DNA from: JAICTV01 sp035634055
Lineage (GTDB): Bacteria > Planctomycetota > Phycisphaerae > Tepidisphaerales > Tepidisphaeraceae
DNA: 61,876 nucleotides
Assembly (NCBI GenBank): GCA_035634055.1
Contig: DASQDR010000015.1
Location: 1-61,876, forward strand
Direction: 5' to 3'
The notes under the pieces were generated by a model. The model was not told the origin of the DNA and ran no database searches. It worked only from the letters and a program-made list of their open reading frames with translations. Each line of letters begins with the position of its first letter. Position 1 is the stretch's first letter. Positions 14,693 to 24,153 of the stretch are shown here, in pieces. Both the position numbers and the translations under genes were made by a program.

Positions 14693-15766
14693 ATGCCTGA
14701 AACCCTCTCTGCCGTAGCACTCACTCCCTCTTCAATGAACGTCCCCTCCTCAGCCGGTGACGCGCCCAAGCGCGCCCCGATGCGCCACGTCCTGAAGTTC
14801 GAGGAGCCGCTGGGCCGGCTGGAGCAGCAGATCCTGGAGCTGGAAGCGCTCCAAGGCGCAAAGGGAGTGGATTACACCAAGGAGCTGCGCCAGCTCCGCA
14901 CCAACTACACGTCGCTGCTGCGCAAGACCTACGACAAGCTCAGCGCGTGGGAGACGGTGCAGGTCGCCCGCCACCCGCAGCGCCCGCTGTTCAAGGACTA
15001 CGTCGAGATGATCTGCCGGGACTTCCGTGAGCTGCACGGCGACCGGCTGTTCGGCGACGACCCGGCGATCAAGTGCGGGCTGGCTCGCCTCGGCGGGCAC
15101 AAGGTGATGCTCATCGGGCACCACAAGGGGCGCGACACCAAGGAAAAGGTCCAGTGCTACTTCGGCCTGGCCCACCCCGAGGGTTACCGCAAGGCGCTGC
15201 GCTGCATGAAGCTGGCGGAGAAGTTCGGCCTGCCGGTCGTCACCTTCATCGACACGCCGGGCGCCTATCCCGGCATCGGCGCCGAGGAGCGCGGCCAGGC
15301 GGAGTCCATCGCCCGCAGCATGTTCGAGATGAGCCGCCTGCGCACCCCCATCGTCAGCGTCGTCTGCGGTGAGGGCGGCTCCGGCGGCGCGCTGGGCATC
15401 GGCGTGGACGACCGCGTCTCCATGATGGAGTTCGCCTGGTACTCGGTCATCAGCCCCGAGGCGTGCAGCGCCATCCTGTTCAAGGGCAACGAGGGCGCCG
15501 CCCAGTTGGCGGAGAGCCTGAAGCTCACCAGCAAGGACCTCATCAAGCTGGGCGTGATCGACTCGATCGTCCCCGAGCCGCTCGGCGGGGCCCACCGCGA
15601 CCCGCACTCCGCCGCCCACAACCTCGAGCAGTACGTCGCCAAGACCCTGCGCGACCTCAAGCGGTCCAAGATCGAGAACCTGCTGGAGCGGCGCTACGAG
15701 AAGTTCCGCAACCTCGGCGTGGTCGCCGAGCAATCGCGGAAGCTGAACGTGCGCTCCGCGGGATAG
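14693..15766 (+). CDS. accA: acetyl-CoA carboxylase carboxyltransferase alpha subunit
   Basis: AccA with AccD transfers the carboxyl group from biotin-BCCP to acetyl-CoA, the committed step of fatty acid synthesis. The 357-aa protein shows LKFEEPLGRLEQQILELEAL, then ARHPQRPLFKDYVEM, DPAIKCGLARLGG, GHHKGRDTKEKV, FIDTPGAYPGIGAEERGQ, GEGGSGGALGIGVDD and VISPEACSAILFK, all family landmarks in order. The first 30 residues are unusual and the true start could be ATG 14735 or 14780 (328 aa, close to the usual 320); none has a good RBS. accD is not in the window. Confidence 0.93.
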   Translation: MPETLSAVALTPSSMNVPSSAGDAPKRAPMRHVLKFEEPLGRLEQQILELEALQGAKGVDYTKELRQLRTNYTSLLRKTYDKLSAWETVQVARHPQRPLFKDYVEMICRDFRELHGDRLFGDDPAIKCGLARLGGHKVMLIGHHKGRDTKEKVQCYFGLAHPEGYRKALRCMKLAEKFGLPVVTFIDTPGAYPGIGAEERGQAESIARSMFEMSRLRTPIVSVVCGEGGSGGALGIGVDDRVSMMEFAWYSVISPEACSAILFKGNEGAAQLAESLKLTSKDLIKLGVIDSIVPEPLGGAHRDPHSAAHNLEQYVAKTLRDLKRSKIENLLERRYEKFRNLGVVAEQSRKLNVRSAG

Positions 15767-15970
15767 TCGGTCTGACGCCGCGGGGCAACGCTGCACACGC
15801 CAGCCACGCTGGGAAGCGCGGTCACGTCAAGCGCGCCTTGGCCGCTTGCCGACTCCCCTCATTTCTGATGGGGAGCTTCTGATTTGTTCCGAGCTTCGTG
15901 CTTCGTGCGTTCCCGCTGGGATTTCCGCCCGGCGGAGAGAATGTCCATCGACGCCGCGCGCCTCCCGCGC

Positions 15971-15976
15971 CACAAT
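15971..15976 (+). promoter_or_regulatory. -10 like CACAAT, 8 nt before the first kinase GTG
   Basis: CACAAT and eight bases precede GTG 15985; it differs from TANNNT at the first base. Confidence 0.35.
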
Positions 15977-15984
15977 CGATTGGA

Positions 15985-18660
15985 GTGAGCAGGTTCGGAA
16001 CCAGTCTGCGCCCGCCGTGGGTCCGGGGCCCATGGCGGTTCGGCGCGGCCCTTGTATTGGTCGGCGTGGCCGTCGCGCTCCAGCTCGCGCTTCGGGCGGT
16101 GCTCGGCGGGGGCACACCGTTCCTGCTGTTCTTCCCCGCCGTGGTCGCCGCGGCGCTGCTGGGCGGGTTCCTCGCGGGCGTGCTGGCGACGCTCGCGTCG
16201 GCCGTCGCCGCCGCCTATTTTTTCGTCGAGCCAATCGACTCCTTTCGCATCACCGCAGTCCCGGAACTCCTGAAGCTGCTGCTGTTCACCCTTGAAGGGC
16301 TGGGCATCTCGCTGGTCGCAGACGCCACCGTCCGCGCCGGCCGCAAGGGGCGCAAGTTCGAGCGGGCGGCGCTGGAGAGCGAGGCGCAGCTTCGCCTGGT
16401 GACTGACGCCCTGCCCGCGCTGGTCAGCTACGTGACCGGCGACTACCGCTACCAACTGGCCAACCGTACCTACGGCGAATGGTTCGGGCTGGAGCCCGAC
16501 CGCGTGATCGGCCAGCACATGCGCGACGTGGTCGGCGAGCGGACGTTTGAACTGGTCAAGCCGTACATCGACCGCGCCCTCGCAGGCGAGCGGGCGCGGT
16601 TCGACGGGCCGGTCCCCTACGCGCTGGGCCCGCGGCACATCGAGGCCACCTACGTCCCCGACATCGGACCCGACGGCGCGGTGCGCGGCGTCATCGTCCT
16701 GGTCACCGACGTCACGGCGCGCAAGCGTGAGGAGCTGTCGGCGCGGTTTTTAGCGGACGCGGGATCGATGCTCGCCGGGTCGCTTGACTACGACGTCACG
16801 CTCGGCCGGATCGCCCGCCTGGCGGTGCCGGCGATCGGCGACTGGTGCGCCATCGACATGCTCGGCGGCGCTGGTGACGGAAACGCGGCGGGCGCACCGG
16901 GCCGCGCGGGCCTGCCGGGCGCAGAGGGCGCACCGGGCCGCGCGGACGCGGCAGGCGCGAAGCCGCGCCGTCTTGCCGTCGCCCACTCCGATCCGCAGAA
17001 GGAGCAGCTCGCCTGGGAGCTGTGGCGCAAGTTCCCCCCGCAGCCGGGCGCGCCGGGGCTGATGACCGTCCTGGCCAGCGGCAAGCCGGAGCTGTACGAG
17101 AACATCCCCGACGAGCTGCTCCGCCAGACCATCACCGATCCCGATCACCTGCGAATCATGCGCGAGCTGGGGCTGCGCAGCGCGATGATCGTTCCGCTGG
17201 TGGCGCGCGGGCGGACGCTGGGCGCGATCACGCTGGTGACGGCCGAGTCGGGGCGCACCTACGGGCAGGCGGAGTTGCAGCTCGCCGAGGAGCTCGCCCG
17301 CCGGGCGGCGCTCGCCGTCGACAACGCCCGCCTCTACGCCGACGCGCAGGAGGCCAACCGCGCCAAGGACCAGTTTCTCGCCACCGTCAGCCACGAGCTG
17401 CGCACGCCGCTCAACGCGATCCTCGGGTGGGCGCAATTACTGGCGACCGAATCCCTTGGCGCCGAGGAGGCGCGCCACGGCGTGCAGACCATCGAGCGCA
17501 ACGCGGTGGCGCAGGCGCAGCTCATCGAGGATTTGCTGGACATTTCGCGCATCGTAACCGGCAAGCTGCGACTGGACGTCCGCCCGATCGAGCTGTGCCC
17601 GGTGATCGAGGCGGCAATCGACTCCGTCCGTCACGCCGCCGACGCCAAGGGCGTCGCCTTCGCCCGCGCGCTGGACTGCGGGCCGGTGCCGGTCAACGGC
17701 GACTCCGCCCGCCTCCAGCAGGTCGTCTGGAACCTGCTCTCCAACGCGATCAAGTTCACGCCCGACGGAGGCCTTGTCCAACTGCGGCTGGAGCGGCGCG
17801 AGGCGTTCGCGGTGCTGACGGTGGCGGACAACGGCCCCGGCGTCCAGCCGGAGTTCCTGCCGCACGTCTTCGACCGCTTCCGCCAGGCCGACAGCAGCTC
17901 CACGCGCCGCCACGGCGGGCTGGGGCTGGGGCTCTCCATCGTCCGCCACTTGGTGGACCTGCACGGCGGGACGATTGATGCGAGGAACGCGAGCGATGGC
18001 ACCGGTGCGATCTTCACCGTCCGCCTGCCGCTGGCCGTGCCACACGTCGCGGGCAACTCCATGGGCGGCGGCGGCGGCGGCGGCGGCGGCGGCCGCGGGC
18101 ATTCCGATTCACGCCCGCCCACGCTTACGAGCGCCGCTACGATTCCCGCGGCGCCTATTGGCAGTCACCCGCACCGCGTCGACGGCGCCGCCGACGGTGA
18201 CGGCGGCGGCGATCTCGCGGCGCTGGACGGCGTGCGCGTGCTGGTCGTGGACGACGAGCCGGACGCGCTCGACCTGGTCGCGCGCGTGCTGCGCCGCAGC
18301 CGAGCCGAGGTGACGGTCGCGTGCTCCGCCGCCGACGCGCTGGCGGCCATCCGTGCGTCGCGCCCGGACGTGCTGCTGAGCGACATCGCCATGCCCGGGC
18401 AGGACGGCTACGACCTGATCCGCCAGGTCCGCGAGATGGAGCGTGCCCGGGCCGACGGCAACGGAAGCGGCGCAGGCGGCGCGGCGGGCGCTGCGCCGCC
18501 ACTCCCGGCCGCGGCGCTGACCGCCTTCGCGCGCGGCGAGGACCGCCGCCGCGCCCTCTCCGCGGGCTTCCAGCGGCACGTCGCCAAGCCGGTCGCACCC
18601 GCCGAGCTCACCGCCGTCGTCGCCGCCCTCGCCGGGCGAGAGCCACAGCAGAATGTTTAG
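15985..18660 (+). CDS. hybrid sensor histidine kinase (DUF4118-PAS-GAF-HisKA-HATPase-REC)
   Basis: The 891-aa protein begins with a DUF4118/KdpD-like membrane region (about residues 15-105, FPAVVAAALLGGFLAGVLAT). A PAS domain (135-255), a GAF domain (260-445), HisKA with VSHELRTPLNAILGW (phospho-His about 470), HATPase with NLLSNAIKFTPDG (N-box about 583) and GGLGLGLSIVRHLV follow, and a receiver domain with LSDIAMPGQDG (Asp about 800) ends it. The GAF holds a collagen-like G-x-y insert (about 294-329), and a (GGC)n tract codes for ten Gly before the receiver. GTG 15985 is chosen over the longer open frame because CACAAT precedes it. No separate response regulator is adjacent. Signal unknown. 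Confidence 0.85.
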   Translation: MSRFGTSLRPPWVRGPWRFGAALVLVGVAVALQLALRAVLGGGTPFLLFFPAVVAAALLGGFLAGVLATLASAVAAAYFFVEPIDSFRITAVPELLKLLLFTLEGLGISLVADATVRAGRKGRKFERAALESEAQLRLVTDALPALVSYVTGDYRYQLANRTYGEWFGLEPDRVIGQHMRDVVGERTFELVKPYIDRALAGERARFDGPVPYALGPRHIEATYVPDIGPDGAVRGVIVLVTDVTARKREELSARFLADAGSMLAGSLDYDVTLGRIARLAVPAIGDWCAIDMLGGAGDGNAAGAPGRAGLPGAEGAPGRADAAGAKPRRLAVAHSDPQKEQLAWELWRKFPPQPGAPGLMTVLASGKPELYENIPDELLRQTITDPDHLRIMRELGLRSAMIVPLVARGRTLGAITLVTAESGRTYGQAELQLAEELARRAALAVDNARLYADAQEANRAKDQFLATVSHELRTPLNAILGWAQLLATESLGAEEARHGVQTIERNAVAQAQLIEDLLDISRIVTGKLRLDVRPIELCPVIEAAIDSVRHAADAKGVAFARALDCGPVPVNGDSARLQQVVWNLLSNAIKFTPDGGLVQLRLERREAFAVLTVADNGPGVQPEFLPHVFDRFRQADSSSTRRHGGLGLGLSIVRHLVDLHGGTIDARNASDGTGAIFTVRLPLAVPHVAGNSMGGGGGGGGGGRGHSDSRPPTLTSAATIPAAPIGSHPHRVDGAADGDGGGDLAALDGVRVLVVDDEPDALDLVARVLRRSRAEVTVACSAADALAAIRASRPDVLLSDIAMPGQDGYDLIRQVREMERARADGNGSGAGGAAGAAPPLPAAALTAFARGEDRRRALSAGFQRHVAKPVAPAELTAVVAALAGREPQQNV

Positions 18661-18836
18661 CCACCGATGGGGCACCGATGGACACCGATGAAGTAAAGGT
18701 GAAGGATGAAGGATGAAGGATGAAAGCCGCGCGCCTCCGACTTCATCCTTCATCCTTCATCCTTCCGCCTTCATCCTCGCCTTCATCCCTCCTCTCCATC
18801 GGTGCCGCATCGGCGGCTAGCGCCTCCAATCTGTGG
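18661..18836. repeat. intergenic inverted word-repeat (CACCGATGG / AAGGATGA families)
   Basis: Directly after TAG, CCACCGATGGGGCACCGATGG and tandem AAGGATG units are mirrored by TTCATCCTTCATCC and CCATCGGTGCCGCATCGGCGG. Two word types are nested one in the other. Confidence 0.8.
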
Positions 18837-18854
18837 CTAACGCCGTGATCCGCG

Positions 18855-18860
18855 TAGAAT
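18855..18860 (+). promoter_or_regulatory. -10 like TAGAAT, 10 nt before the second kinase GTG
   Basis: TAGAAT is followed by ten bases and GTG 18871, with no RBS. Confidence 0.5.
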
Positions 18861-18870
18861 CGCCGCTCGC

Positions 18871-20919
18871 GTGACGCCCGCACGACCCGTGATTGGCGGC
18901 CGGCTTGGCCGCTCGCTCAGCCGTCCGCCCGCGCGAGCGGCGCTGCGGATCGCCGTCGGCTACGCGCTGTTCGGCGCGGCGTGGATCTTCTTCTCCGACG
19001 CCGTCGTCGCCCGCCTGCTCGGGCACGACCTCGCGCGTCACCACCACGTGCAGACGCTCAAGGGGTGGGGGTTCGTCATCGCCACCGCGGTGATGCTCTA
19101 CGTGCTGATCCGCCGCACGTTCACCGTCGTGCGCTCCGCCGAGCGCGCGCGGCTGGAGAGCGAGGCGCGGACCGAGCTGCTGGTCGAGCGCGTGCGCGAT
19201 TACGCGATCTTCACCCTGGATCCGGCCGGCAACGTGACGAGCTGGAACCGCGGCGCGCAGCAGATCACCGACTGGCGCGAGGAGGAGATCGTCGGCCGGC
19301 CGTACGCGACGTTCTTCCGCCCCGCCGACGCCGCCGCGGGCGAGCCGCAGCGGATGCTCGCCGCCGCCGCCGCCAGCGGCTGGGCCGAGAGCGACGAGTC
19401 GATCCGCGTCCGCCAGGACGCCTCTGAGTTCTGGGCCAGCACCCTCGTCACCGCCCTGCATGAGGAAGCGGCTCGGCACGGCAACGCCACCGCCACCGTC
19501 CCCGCCATCACCCCAACCGCCGCCACCCCCGCCGCCGGCCACGCCACCACCACCGCTGGCGCCGCCGTCCCCGCCGCGCGGTCGCTCCCCGTCAGCGGCT
19601 TCCTCGTGGTGCTGCGCGACGTCACCGAGTTTCGCCGCGCCCGCGACGCGCTGCGGCAGGCGAACCAGACGCTGGCGACGGTCATCGGCAGCTCCCCGCT
19701 GGCGATCGTGACGCTCGACACCGCCGGCAACGTCACGAGTTGGAACGCGGCGGCGGAGAAGCTATACGGCTGGAGCGCCGCCGAGGTGATCGGCCGGCCG
19801 CCGCCGATCATCCCGCCCGAGCGGCTGGCCCACTTCCACGAGAACACCCGCCGCCTCGCTGCCGGCGAGGGTCTCTCCGCCGTCGACGTGCAGGGCATCC
19901 GCAAGGACGGCTCTCGGGTGGACGTCGCCCTCTGGGCCGCCCCGCTCACCGACGTCGCGTCGGGCGGCAGGATCGTCGGCAACGTCCGCCTCTACGCTGA
20001 CGTCACGCAGCGCAAGGCGGCCGAGGCGGAGATCCTTCGCTGGAGCGAGACGCTCGAGCGCCGCGTGAAGGAGCGCACCGCGCGGCTGGAGGAAGCAAAC
20101 GAGGAGCTGGCAGCGTTCAGCTACACCGTCTCGCACGACCTGCGGATCCCGCTGCGCAGCCTCCAGCAACTGGCCGGCGACCTGCTGCGCAAGCACGGCG
20201 ACGCGCTGCCGGACGACGGGCGCGCCGACGCGCTGCGGATCGTCGGGGCGGCGGCGCGGATGGAGCGGCACATCGAGGAGCTGCTGGAGTTCAGCCGCGT
20301 CAGCCGCGGCGAGCTGCGCCTCGAGCCGGTCAGCCTGGTCCTGATCGTCCACGAACTGCTCGGCCGCCTCGAGCGCGACCCGCTGTTCGCCAGCGCCCAG
20401 GTGAGCGTGCACGAGCCGCTGGGGTGGGTGCTGGCCCACCGCCTGACGCTCCAGCAGGTGATCCTGAATTTGCTCGTCAACGCCATCACCTTCGTCGCCC
20501 CCGGCACCCGGCCGGTGGTCAACATCAGCGCCCGCCCCCTCGCCGCGGGCGAGCGATCCGCGACCGAGCGATCAGCAGATGCCGGCGCTGCCGCAACCTC
20601 CGAAGCGGGCGAGCGCACGAGTGCGAGCGCGGCGGGCGGCCGAGGCAGCGGTGCGCCGTCTGGCGCGGGCGCGGGCGCGGCGTGGCTCCGCCTGTGCATC
20701 GAGGACAACGGCATCGGCATCTCCCACGAGGACCGCGAGCGCGTCTTCCACGTCTTCGAGCGCCTCCCCGCCGCCGAGCGCTACCCCGGCCTGGGCGTCG
20801 GCCTGACCGTCGCCCGCCGCGGCGTCGAGCGCATGGGCGGCCGAATCACCGTCGAACCGGCGGACGGCGGCGGCACCCGCTTCTGCATCGATCTGCCGCG
20901 CGCGTCGCAGGGGAGTTGA
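18871..20919 (+). CDS. PAS-PAS sensor histidine kinase, phytochrome-kinase type
   Basis: The 682-aa protein has one or two N-terminal helices (about residues 30-50 and 62-80), a PAS domain with RDYAIFTLDPAGNVTSWNRG (about 110), a second PAS with SSPLAIVTLDTAGNVTSWN (about 275), a coiled linker, and a HisKA box with SYTVSHDLRIPLRSLQQLAG (phospho-His about 422). The HATPase has ILNLLVNAITFV and LGVGLTVARRGVERMGG. Two low-complexity Ala/Thr/Gly inserts (about 198-241 in the first PAS and 565-604 between N-box and IEDNGIGI) enlarge conserved domains. There is no receiver domain, so it may signal through an unlinked regulator. It follows the first kinase after a 210-bp repeat-filled gap. Confidence 0.85.
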   Translation: MTPARPVIGGRLGRSLSRPPARAALRIAVGYALFGAAWIFFSDAVVARLLGHDLARHHHVQTLKGWGFVIATAVMLYVLIRRTFTVVRSAERARLESEARTELLVERVRDYAIFTLDPAGNVTSWNRGAQQITDWREEEIVGRPYATFFRPADAAAGEPQRMLAAAAASGWAESDESIRVRQDASEFWASTLVTALHEEAARHGNATATVPAITPTAATPAAGHATTTAGAAVPAARSLPVSGFLVVLRDVTEFRRARDALRQANQTLATVIGSSPLAIVTLDTAGNVTSWNAAAEKLYGWSAAEVIGRPPPIIPPERLAHFHENTRRLAAGEGLSAVDVQGIRKDGSRVDVALWAAPLTDVASGGRIVGNVRLYADVTQRKAAEAEILRWSETLERRVKERTARLEEANEELAAFSYTVSHDLRIPLRSLQQLAGDLLRKHGDALPDDGRADALRIVGAAARMERHIEELLEFSRVSRGELRLEPVSLVLIVHELLGRLERDPLFASAQVSVHEPLGWVLAHRLTLQQVILNLLVNAITFVAPGTRPVVNISARPLAAGERSATERSADAGAAATSEAGERTSASAAGGRGSGAPSGAGAGAAWLRLCIEDNGIGISHEDRERVFHVFERLPAAERYPGLGVGLTVARRGVERMGGRITVEPADGGGTRFCIDLPRASQGS

Positions 20920-21097
20920 AACACGGAGGCACGGAGAGCACGGAGAGGAGCAGACGAGGAAGAGCAGGATGACGAAGCACAGGAATGCAGGCGGCAGTAC
21001 CGGTTCTAAACACTGCTTCTTCATCCGTGTCCATTCGTGACCATTCGTGGGCAATCCTCTTCCCTCCGTGTCCTCCGTGCCTCCGTGTTTCAACTTC
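20917..21097. repeat. intergenic inverted word-repeat (GGAGGCACGGAG family)
   Basis: TGAAACACGGAGGCACGGAG starts at the stop codon itself and is mirrored by CTCCGTGCCTCCGTGTTTCA ending near 21093. TCCATTCGTGACCATTCGTGG inside belongs to the CACGAATG family. Confidence 0.8.
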
Positions 21098-21112
21098 TCT
21101 CACCCCCGCGCC

Positions 21113-21118
21113 TATAAT
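21113..21118 (+). promoter_or_regulatory. TATAAT -10 box of recR
   Basis: A perfect TATAAT lies 12 nt before ATG 21131, so the mRNA leader would be only about five bases. Confidence 0.55.
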
Positions 21119-21130
21119 CCCCCGACGCCC

Positions 21131-21733
21131 ATGGCCTCACACACGCAGTCGATCCAGAACCTCATGAACGAGCTGTCGCGCCTGCCCGGCATCGGCGCGC
21201 GCAGCGCGGAGCGCATCGCCTTCCACCTGCTCAAGCAGCGGCCGGAAGAGGCGCTGCGCCTGGCCGACGCCATCCGCGACGTGAAGTCGCGCATCAAGCA
21301 CTGCTCGACCTGCTACAACCTGACCGAGTCCGACCCCTGCGGCATCTGCGCCAACCCCGCGCGCGACCACGCCGTCGTCGCCGTCGTCGAGCAGCCGAAG
21401 GACCTGCTCGCCCTGGAGGCGACGGGCCTCTACCAGGGCGTCTACCACGTCCTGCTCGGCCGGATCGCGCCGCTGGAGGGGATCAACCCGGAGGACCTGA
21501 CCGTCGACGCCCTGGCCCGCCGCCTGGAGTCCGGCAACGTGCGCGAGGTGATCATGGCCACCAACCCCACCATGGAGGGCGACACCACCGCCCTGCACCT
21601 CCAGTCGGTCATCGCCCGCCACCCCAACGTCTCGGTCACCCGCCTCGCCCGCGGCCTGGCCACCGGCAGCAACATCGAGTACGCGAACCGCAACGTGCTC
21701 GCCGACGCGATCAGCGGGAGGCAGAGGATGTAA
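21131..21733 (+). CDS. recR: recombination mediator protein RecR
   Basis: RecR works with RecO (and RecF) to load RecA on gapped DNA. The 200-aa protein has the helix-hairpin-helix LPGIGARSAERIAFHLL (residues 18-34), a four-Cys zinc finger CSTCYNLTESDPCGICANP, a Toprim domain with VVEQPKDLLALEATGLYQG and EVIMATNPTMEGDTTALHL, and the C-terminal ARGLATGSNIEYANRNVLADAI. Length and order are standard. It usually follows dnaX and ybaB, but here it stands alone behind a repeat-filled spacer with its own TATAAT box. Confidence 0.95.
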   Translation: MASHTQSIQNLMNELSRLPGIGARSAERIAFHLLKQRPEEALRLADAIRDVKSRIKHCSTCYNLTESDPCGICANPARDHAVVAVVEQPKDLLALEATGLYQGVYHVLLGRIAPLEGINPEDLTVDALARRLESGNVREVIMATNPTMEGDTTALHLQSVIARHPNVSVTRLARGLATGSNIEYANRNVLADAISGRQRM

Positions 21734-22315
21734 GCGGAGAGCGACGGAGCGACGAAGCGACGAAGGGGAAGAAAGAAGGCACGGAGGCACTGAGGGAGTG
21801 AAAAGGGTCCAGGCAGAGCGTCAAGTCGCTCCCCGCCGTGTTCCCTTCACCCTAATTCATCTTCCCCGTGGCATGGGCACCCTGCTGATGGTGCGTGTAC
21901 GCACGCACGTGTGGCGCAGCCGAACATCAATCGCCGCGGCCAGCGGACTCGATTGGGAGGCAATGTTGAATAGCGAACGCCGAATGCGCCGTGGCGGAGA
22001 AGGACGCGCGGACCAAATTGACCTTCTTCGAGGTCTATGCCGTTGACGCCGCGTACGGCGCGCGCATCGTCTCCCCTTCACGCCAGGAAATACTTCGAGA
22101 CGACCAAAGACATGATCACGTCCCGCAGGTTGATCGAAACGATGCCCATTCAGCCCAGCGCGAAGTCGCCGAGGTGAGGCGCCGGACGCGCGCGGCGGCG
22201 GCGGGCGGTGACGTTGCGGGGATGTCGGCAACCGCATGGCCCACGACGTGAGGGTAGGCGTTGCGCGGTAAGATCAGGGGCCCGACCGCGTGGCCGCTCG
22301 CGAGGGCGGGGGTGC
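21734..22315. other. 580-bp spacer after recR without a clear gene
   Basis: The start holds GACGGAGCGACGAAGCGACGAAGG and GGCACGGAGGCACTGAGGG words without an obvious opposite arm. GTGGCATGGGC at 21868-21878 equals the first half-arm of the palindrome found in smc. Minus strand near 22080-22150 encodes a 23-aa frame MGIVSINLRDVIMSLVVSKY that could be a remnant. No RNA gene is recognised. Confidence 0.45.
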
Positions 22316-22561
22316 ATGGTGGCGCTGATGCGTTCAAAGGCTTCATTGATGCTGCAAATCGTCAACCGCGTGTGCTACACGATCGCCATCGTCTGCATCG
22401 TCGCCGGCGTCGCGTACGGCCTGACGCTCATCTGGGGGGACCACTGGCGCAAGGACGCGTGGAGGGGCCTGGCCAGCCTGTCGGTCGTCTTCCTCGGCGC
22501 GGTGCTGACGCTGAGCGTGAACCAGATCATGCTGCGCAACCGCGGGTCGGACGACGCCTGA
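22316..22561 (+). CDS. small two-helix membrane protein
   Basis: The 81-aa product has helices at about residues 12-35 (NRVCYTIAIVCIVAGVAYGL) and 45-68 (LASLSVVFLGAVLTLSVNQI), joined by a short polar loop with WGDHWRKDAWRG. No family is recognised. ATG 22316 is preceded by GAGGGCGGGGG. It is convergent with the next gene, 42 bp apart. Confidence 0.55.
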   Translation: MVALMRSKASLMLQIVNRVCYTIAIVCIVAGVAYGLTLIWGDHWRKDAWRGLASLSVVFLGAVLTLSVNQIMLRNRGSDDA

Positions 22562-22603
22562 CCGGCCGGCGCGGGACGCGGGGGGCGCGGGGACGTCGCG
22601 TCG

Positions 22604-23770
22604 CTAGGGCTCGGAACTCTTGCGGGCCTTGGCCTTGTCCGAGAGCTGGCTGAGCACGTCCGGCACGAGCCGCTCGCTGAAGCCGGCGAGGAAGCACCAG
22701 ATATAGAGTTTGGCGGCGTCGGGCGGTGATTGCGGCTCGGCGGGAAAATTCCTTTGCCCTTTCGGTACTTCGCTCTTGGGTACGAACTGCGGGACCAGTG
22801 TCTCCGAAACGTTACCCACTCCAGACATGAGGACGAAATAGACCACGAAGGCCGCGATGGCACCCTGCACCGCGGACATGAACGGCGTGAGAAACCAAGC
22901 GATCCTGCGCGCCGTGCCGGAGGAGCCATCGAAGAGGTCTCCCTTGATCGGGATCGAGAACAGTCGGGTGATCAGGCTGAAGAAGCTGCCGAACAAGCCG
23001 ACGATCGGAACGAGCACCATGGCCTTCACGTAATGATCGGGCTTGTGAAACCAGAAGACCCACAGCGTGAAACCGACGGCCGCGGTGAGGACGAGGGTGA
23101 TGCAAGCAAAGTAGGCGCGGACGCCTTCGATGCGGCGGCGACCCAGACGCAGGCGCTGGACTTCTCCCAGCAGGTAAACGGTGTCGGCCAGAACCCGCGC
23201 CTTCCTTTCCGCCTCGGCCGCATTGGCGTCGTCCGGGTCGGGCGGCTTGCTGTTGATGTAGGCCTCGTACAGGTCGCCCGTTGCCAGCCGCTTGAACTCC
23301 TGCCGTAGTCGCCAGTTCCAGCGTGAGAGACTGTGCCCCGACAGCGCTGGCACCAGCACCGCCTCGATCTCTGCCAGGCCGAACCAGCTAGCGCGGTCGT
23401 GGTAGTGCCCGTGGCGGCGGAGGAGTTCCTCAAGCTTGGCCCGCGCCTCGGCACTGGCGCCGTCGGGGGCGTTCGGAAGGTGCTCGATCTCGAGCCGGAG
23501 TTGCTGCAACATCAGTCGGCGCGCGTCGACCTCGTCCCGTCCGCCCAGGAGTCCCTCGACCAGCTCGCCCAGCGGCGCCACGATTCTGCGCACCAGCCGC
23601 CGCGCCGCCATCCCGACAGGCGGACCTTCGGCGTCTGGGCTGCCTTTGGTCGCCGCCGGAGTGCCCGGGGCGCGCGATGGCGCGCAGCCGCCGACGGTCG
23701 TTGTCGGCGCTCCGGTTTCGCCTGTCTCTGCCTGCCTCTCCTGTTCACCAGTGACGTGATCCTGCGCCAT
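22604..23770 (-). CDS. membrane protein with AGFSERLVPD motif, unknown function
   Basis: The 388-aa protein has a low-complexity polar N-terminus (about residues 1-55), a helical cytoplasmic part to about 220, then four hydrophobic segments: ITLVLTAAVGFTLWVFWF, MVLVPIVGLFGSFFSLITRL, FLTPFMSAVQGAIAAFVVYF and LYIWCFLAGFSERLVPDVL. The last motif recurs, as I recall, in uncharacterised membrane proteins of several phyla. No enzymatic motif is seen. ATG 23770 has CAGGGGAC upstream; the open frame beyond it is repeat-derived. Confidence 0.6.
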   Translation of the reverse strand: MAQDHVTGEQERQAETGETGAPTTTVGGCAPSRAPGTPAATKGSPDAEGPPVGMAARRLVRRIVAPLGELVEGLLGGRDEVDARRLMLQQLRLEIEHLPNAPDGASAEARAKLEELLRRHGHYHDRASWFGLAEIEAVLVPALSGHSLSRWNWRLRQEFKRLATGDLYEAYINSKPPDPDDANAAEAERKARVLADTVYLLGEVQRLRLGRRRIEGVRAYFACITLVLTAAVGFTLWVFWFHKPDHYVKAMVLVPIVGLFGSFFSLITRLFSIPIKGDLFDGSSGTARRIAWFLTPFMSAVQGAIAAFVVYFVLMSGVGNVSETLVPQFVPKSEVPKGQRNFPAEPQSPPDAAKLYIWCFLAGFSERLVPDVLSQLSDKAKARKSSEP

Positions 23771-23998
23771 ATGTGTCCCCTGCTCGACGGGAGCGGTTGA
23801 TGTGCACGGGACGGCGCGCGCGCGAGGCGGGGTGCGTAAGAAGCCCCGCACAAGCCCGGTGCGCCGTCCGCGCGAAGGTTCTACAGCGCGAGCCGCACGC
23901 GAGAGAATATAAAAATTCATCCGGCCGCCGTCGCGTCCGATCGGCGTGAACCTTCCTCGCCCGCGGCGGAAGTTCACCATGACCGAACGCGGGAAGGA

Positions 23999-24153
23999 AG
24001 ATTGAGCACGAATGGACACGAGTCGGAACGGAAGCCGCGGACCGCACTCGTTCGTGATCCGGGCTGTGAACCGGTCGCCCTTCGCGCTTCTTCCCCTCCT
24101 GCCCCTCTTCATTCGTGTTCATTCATGTCCATTCGTGGTCCAATCTCTTCGCC
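23999..24153. repeat. intergenic inverted word-repeat (CACGAATGG family)
   Basis: TTGAGCACGAATGGACACGAGTCGG is mirrored by CATTCGTGTTCATTCATGTCCATTCGTGGTC. It lies in the 600-bp region between the divergent 23770 gene and murE, which otherwise shows only a TATGCT box near 24281 and no gene. Confidence 0.75.

Noticed and set aside
18062..18095. (GGC)n tract as a phase-variation switch in the hybrid kinase
   Set aside because: The unit is a codon, so slippage changes Gly number but not the frame.
18661..18836. Tandem words as a CRISPR array
   Set aside because: Units are 8-12 bp, degenerate, without unique spacers of constant length, and are mirrored; no cas gene is near.
22080..22150. 23-codon minus-strand frame in the recR spacer
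   Set aside because: Too short and without RBS or relatives that I know; recorded only in the spacer note.
23745..24122. Small proteins beginning MNTNEEG or MDTSRNG in spacers
   Set aside because: They are translations of the intergenic word-repeats, which I take as an artefact source.
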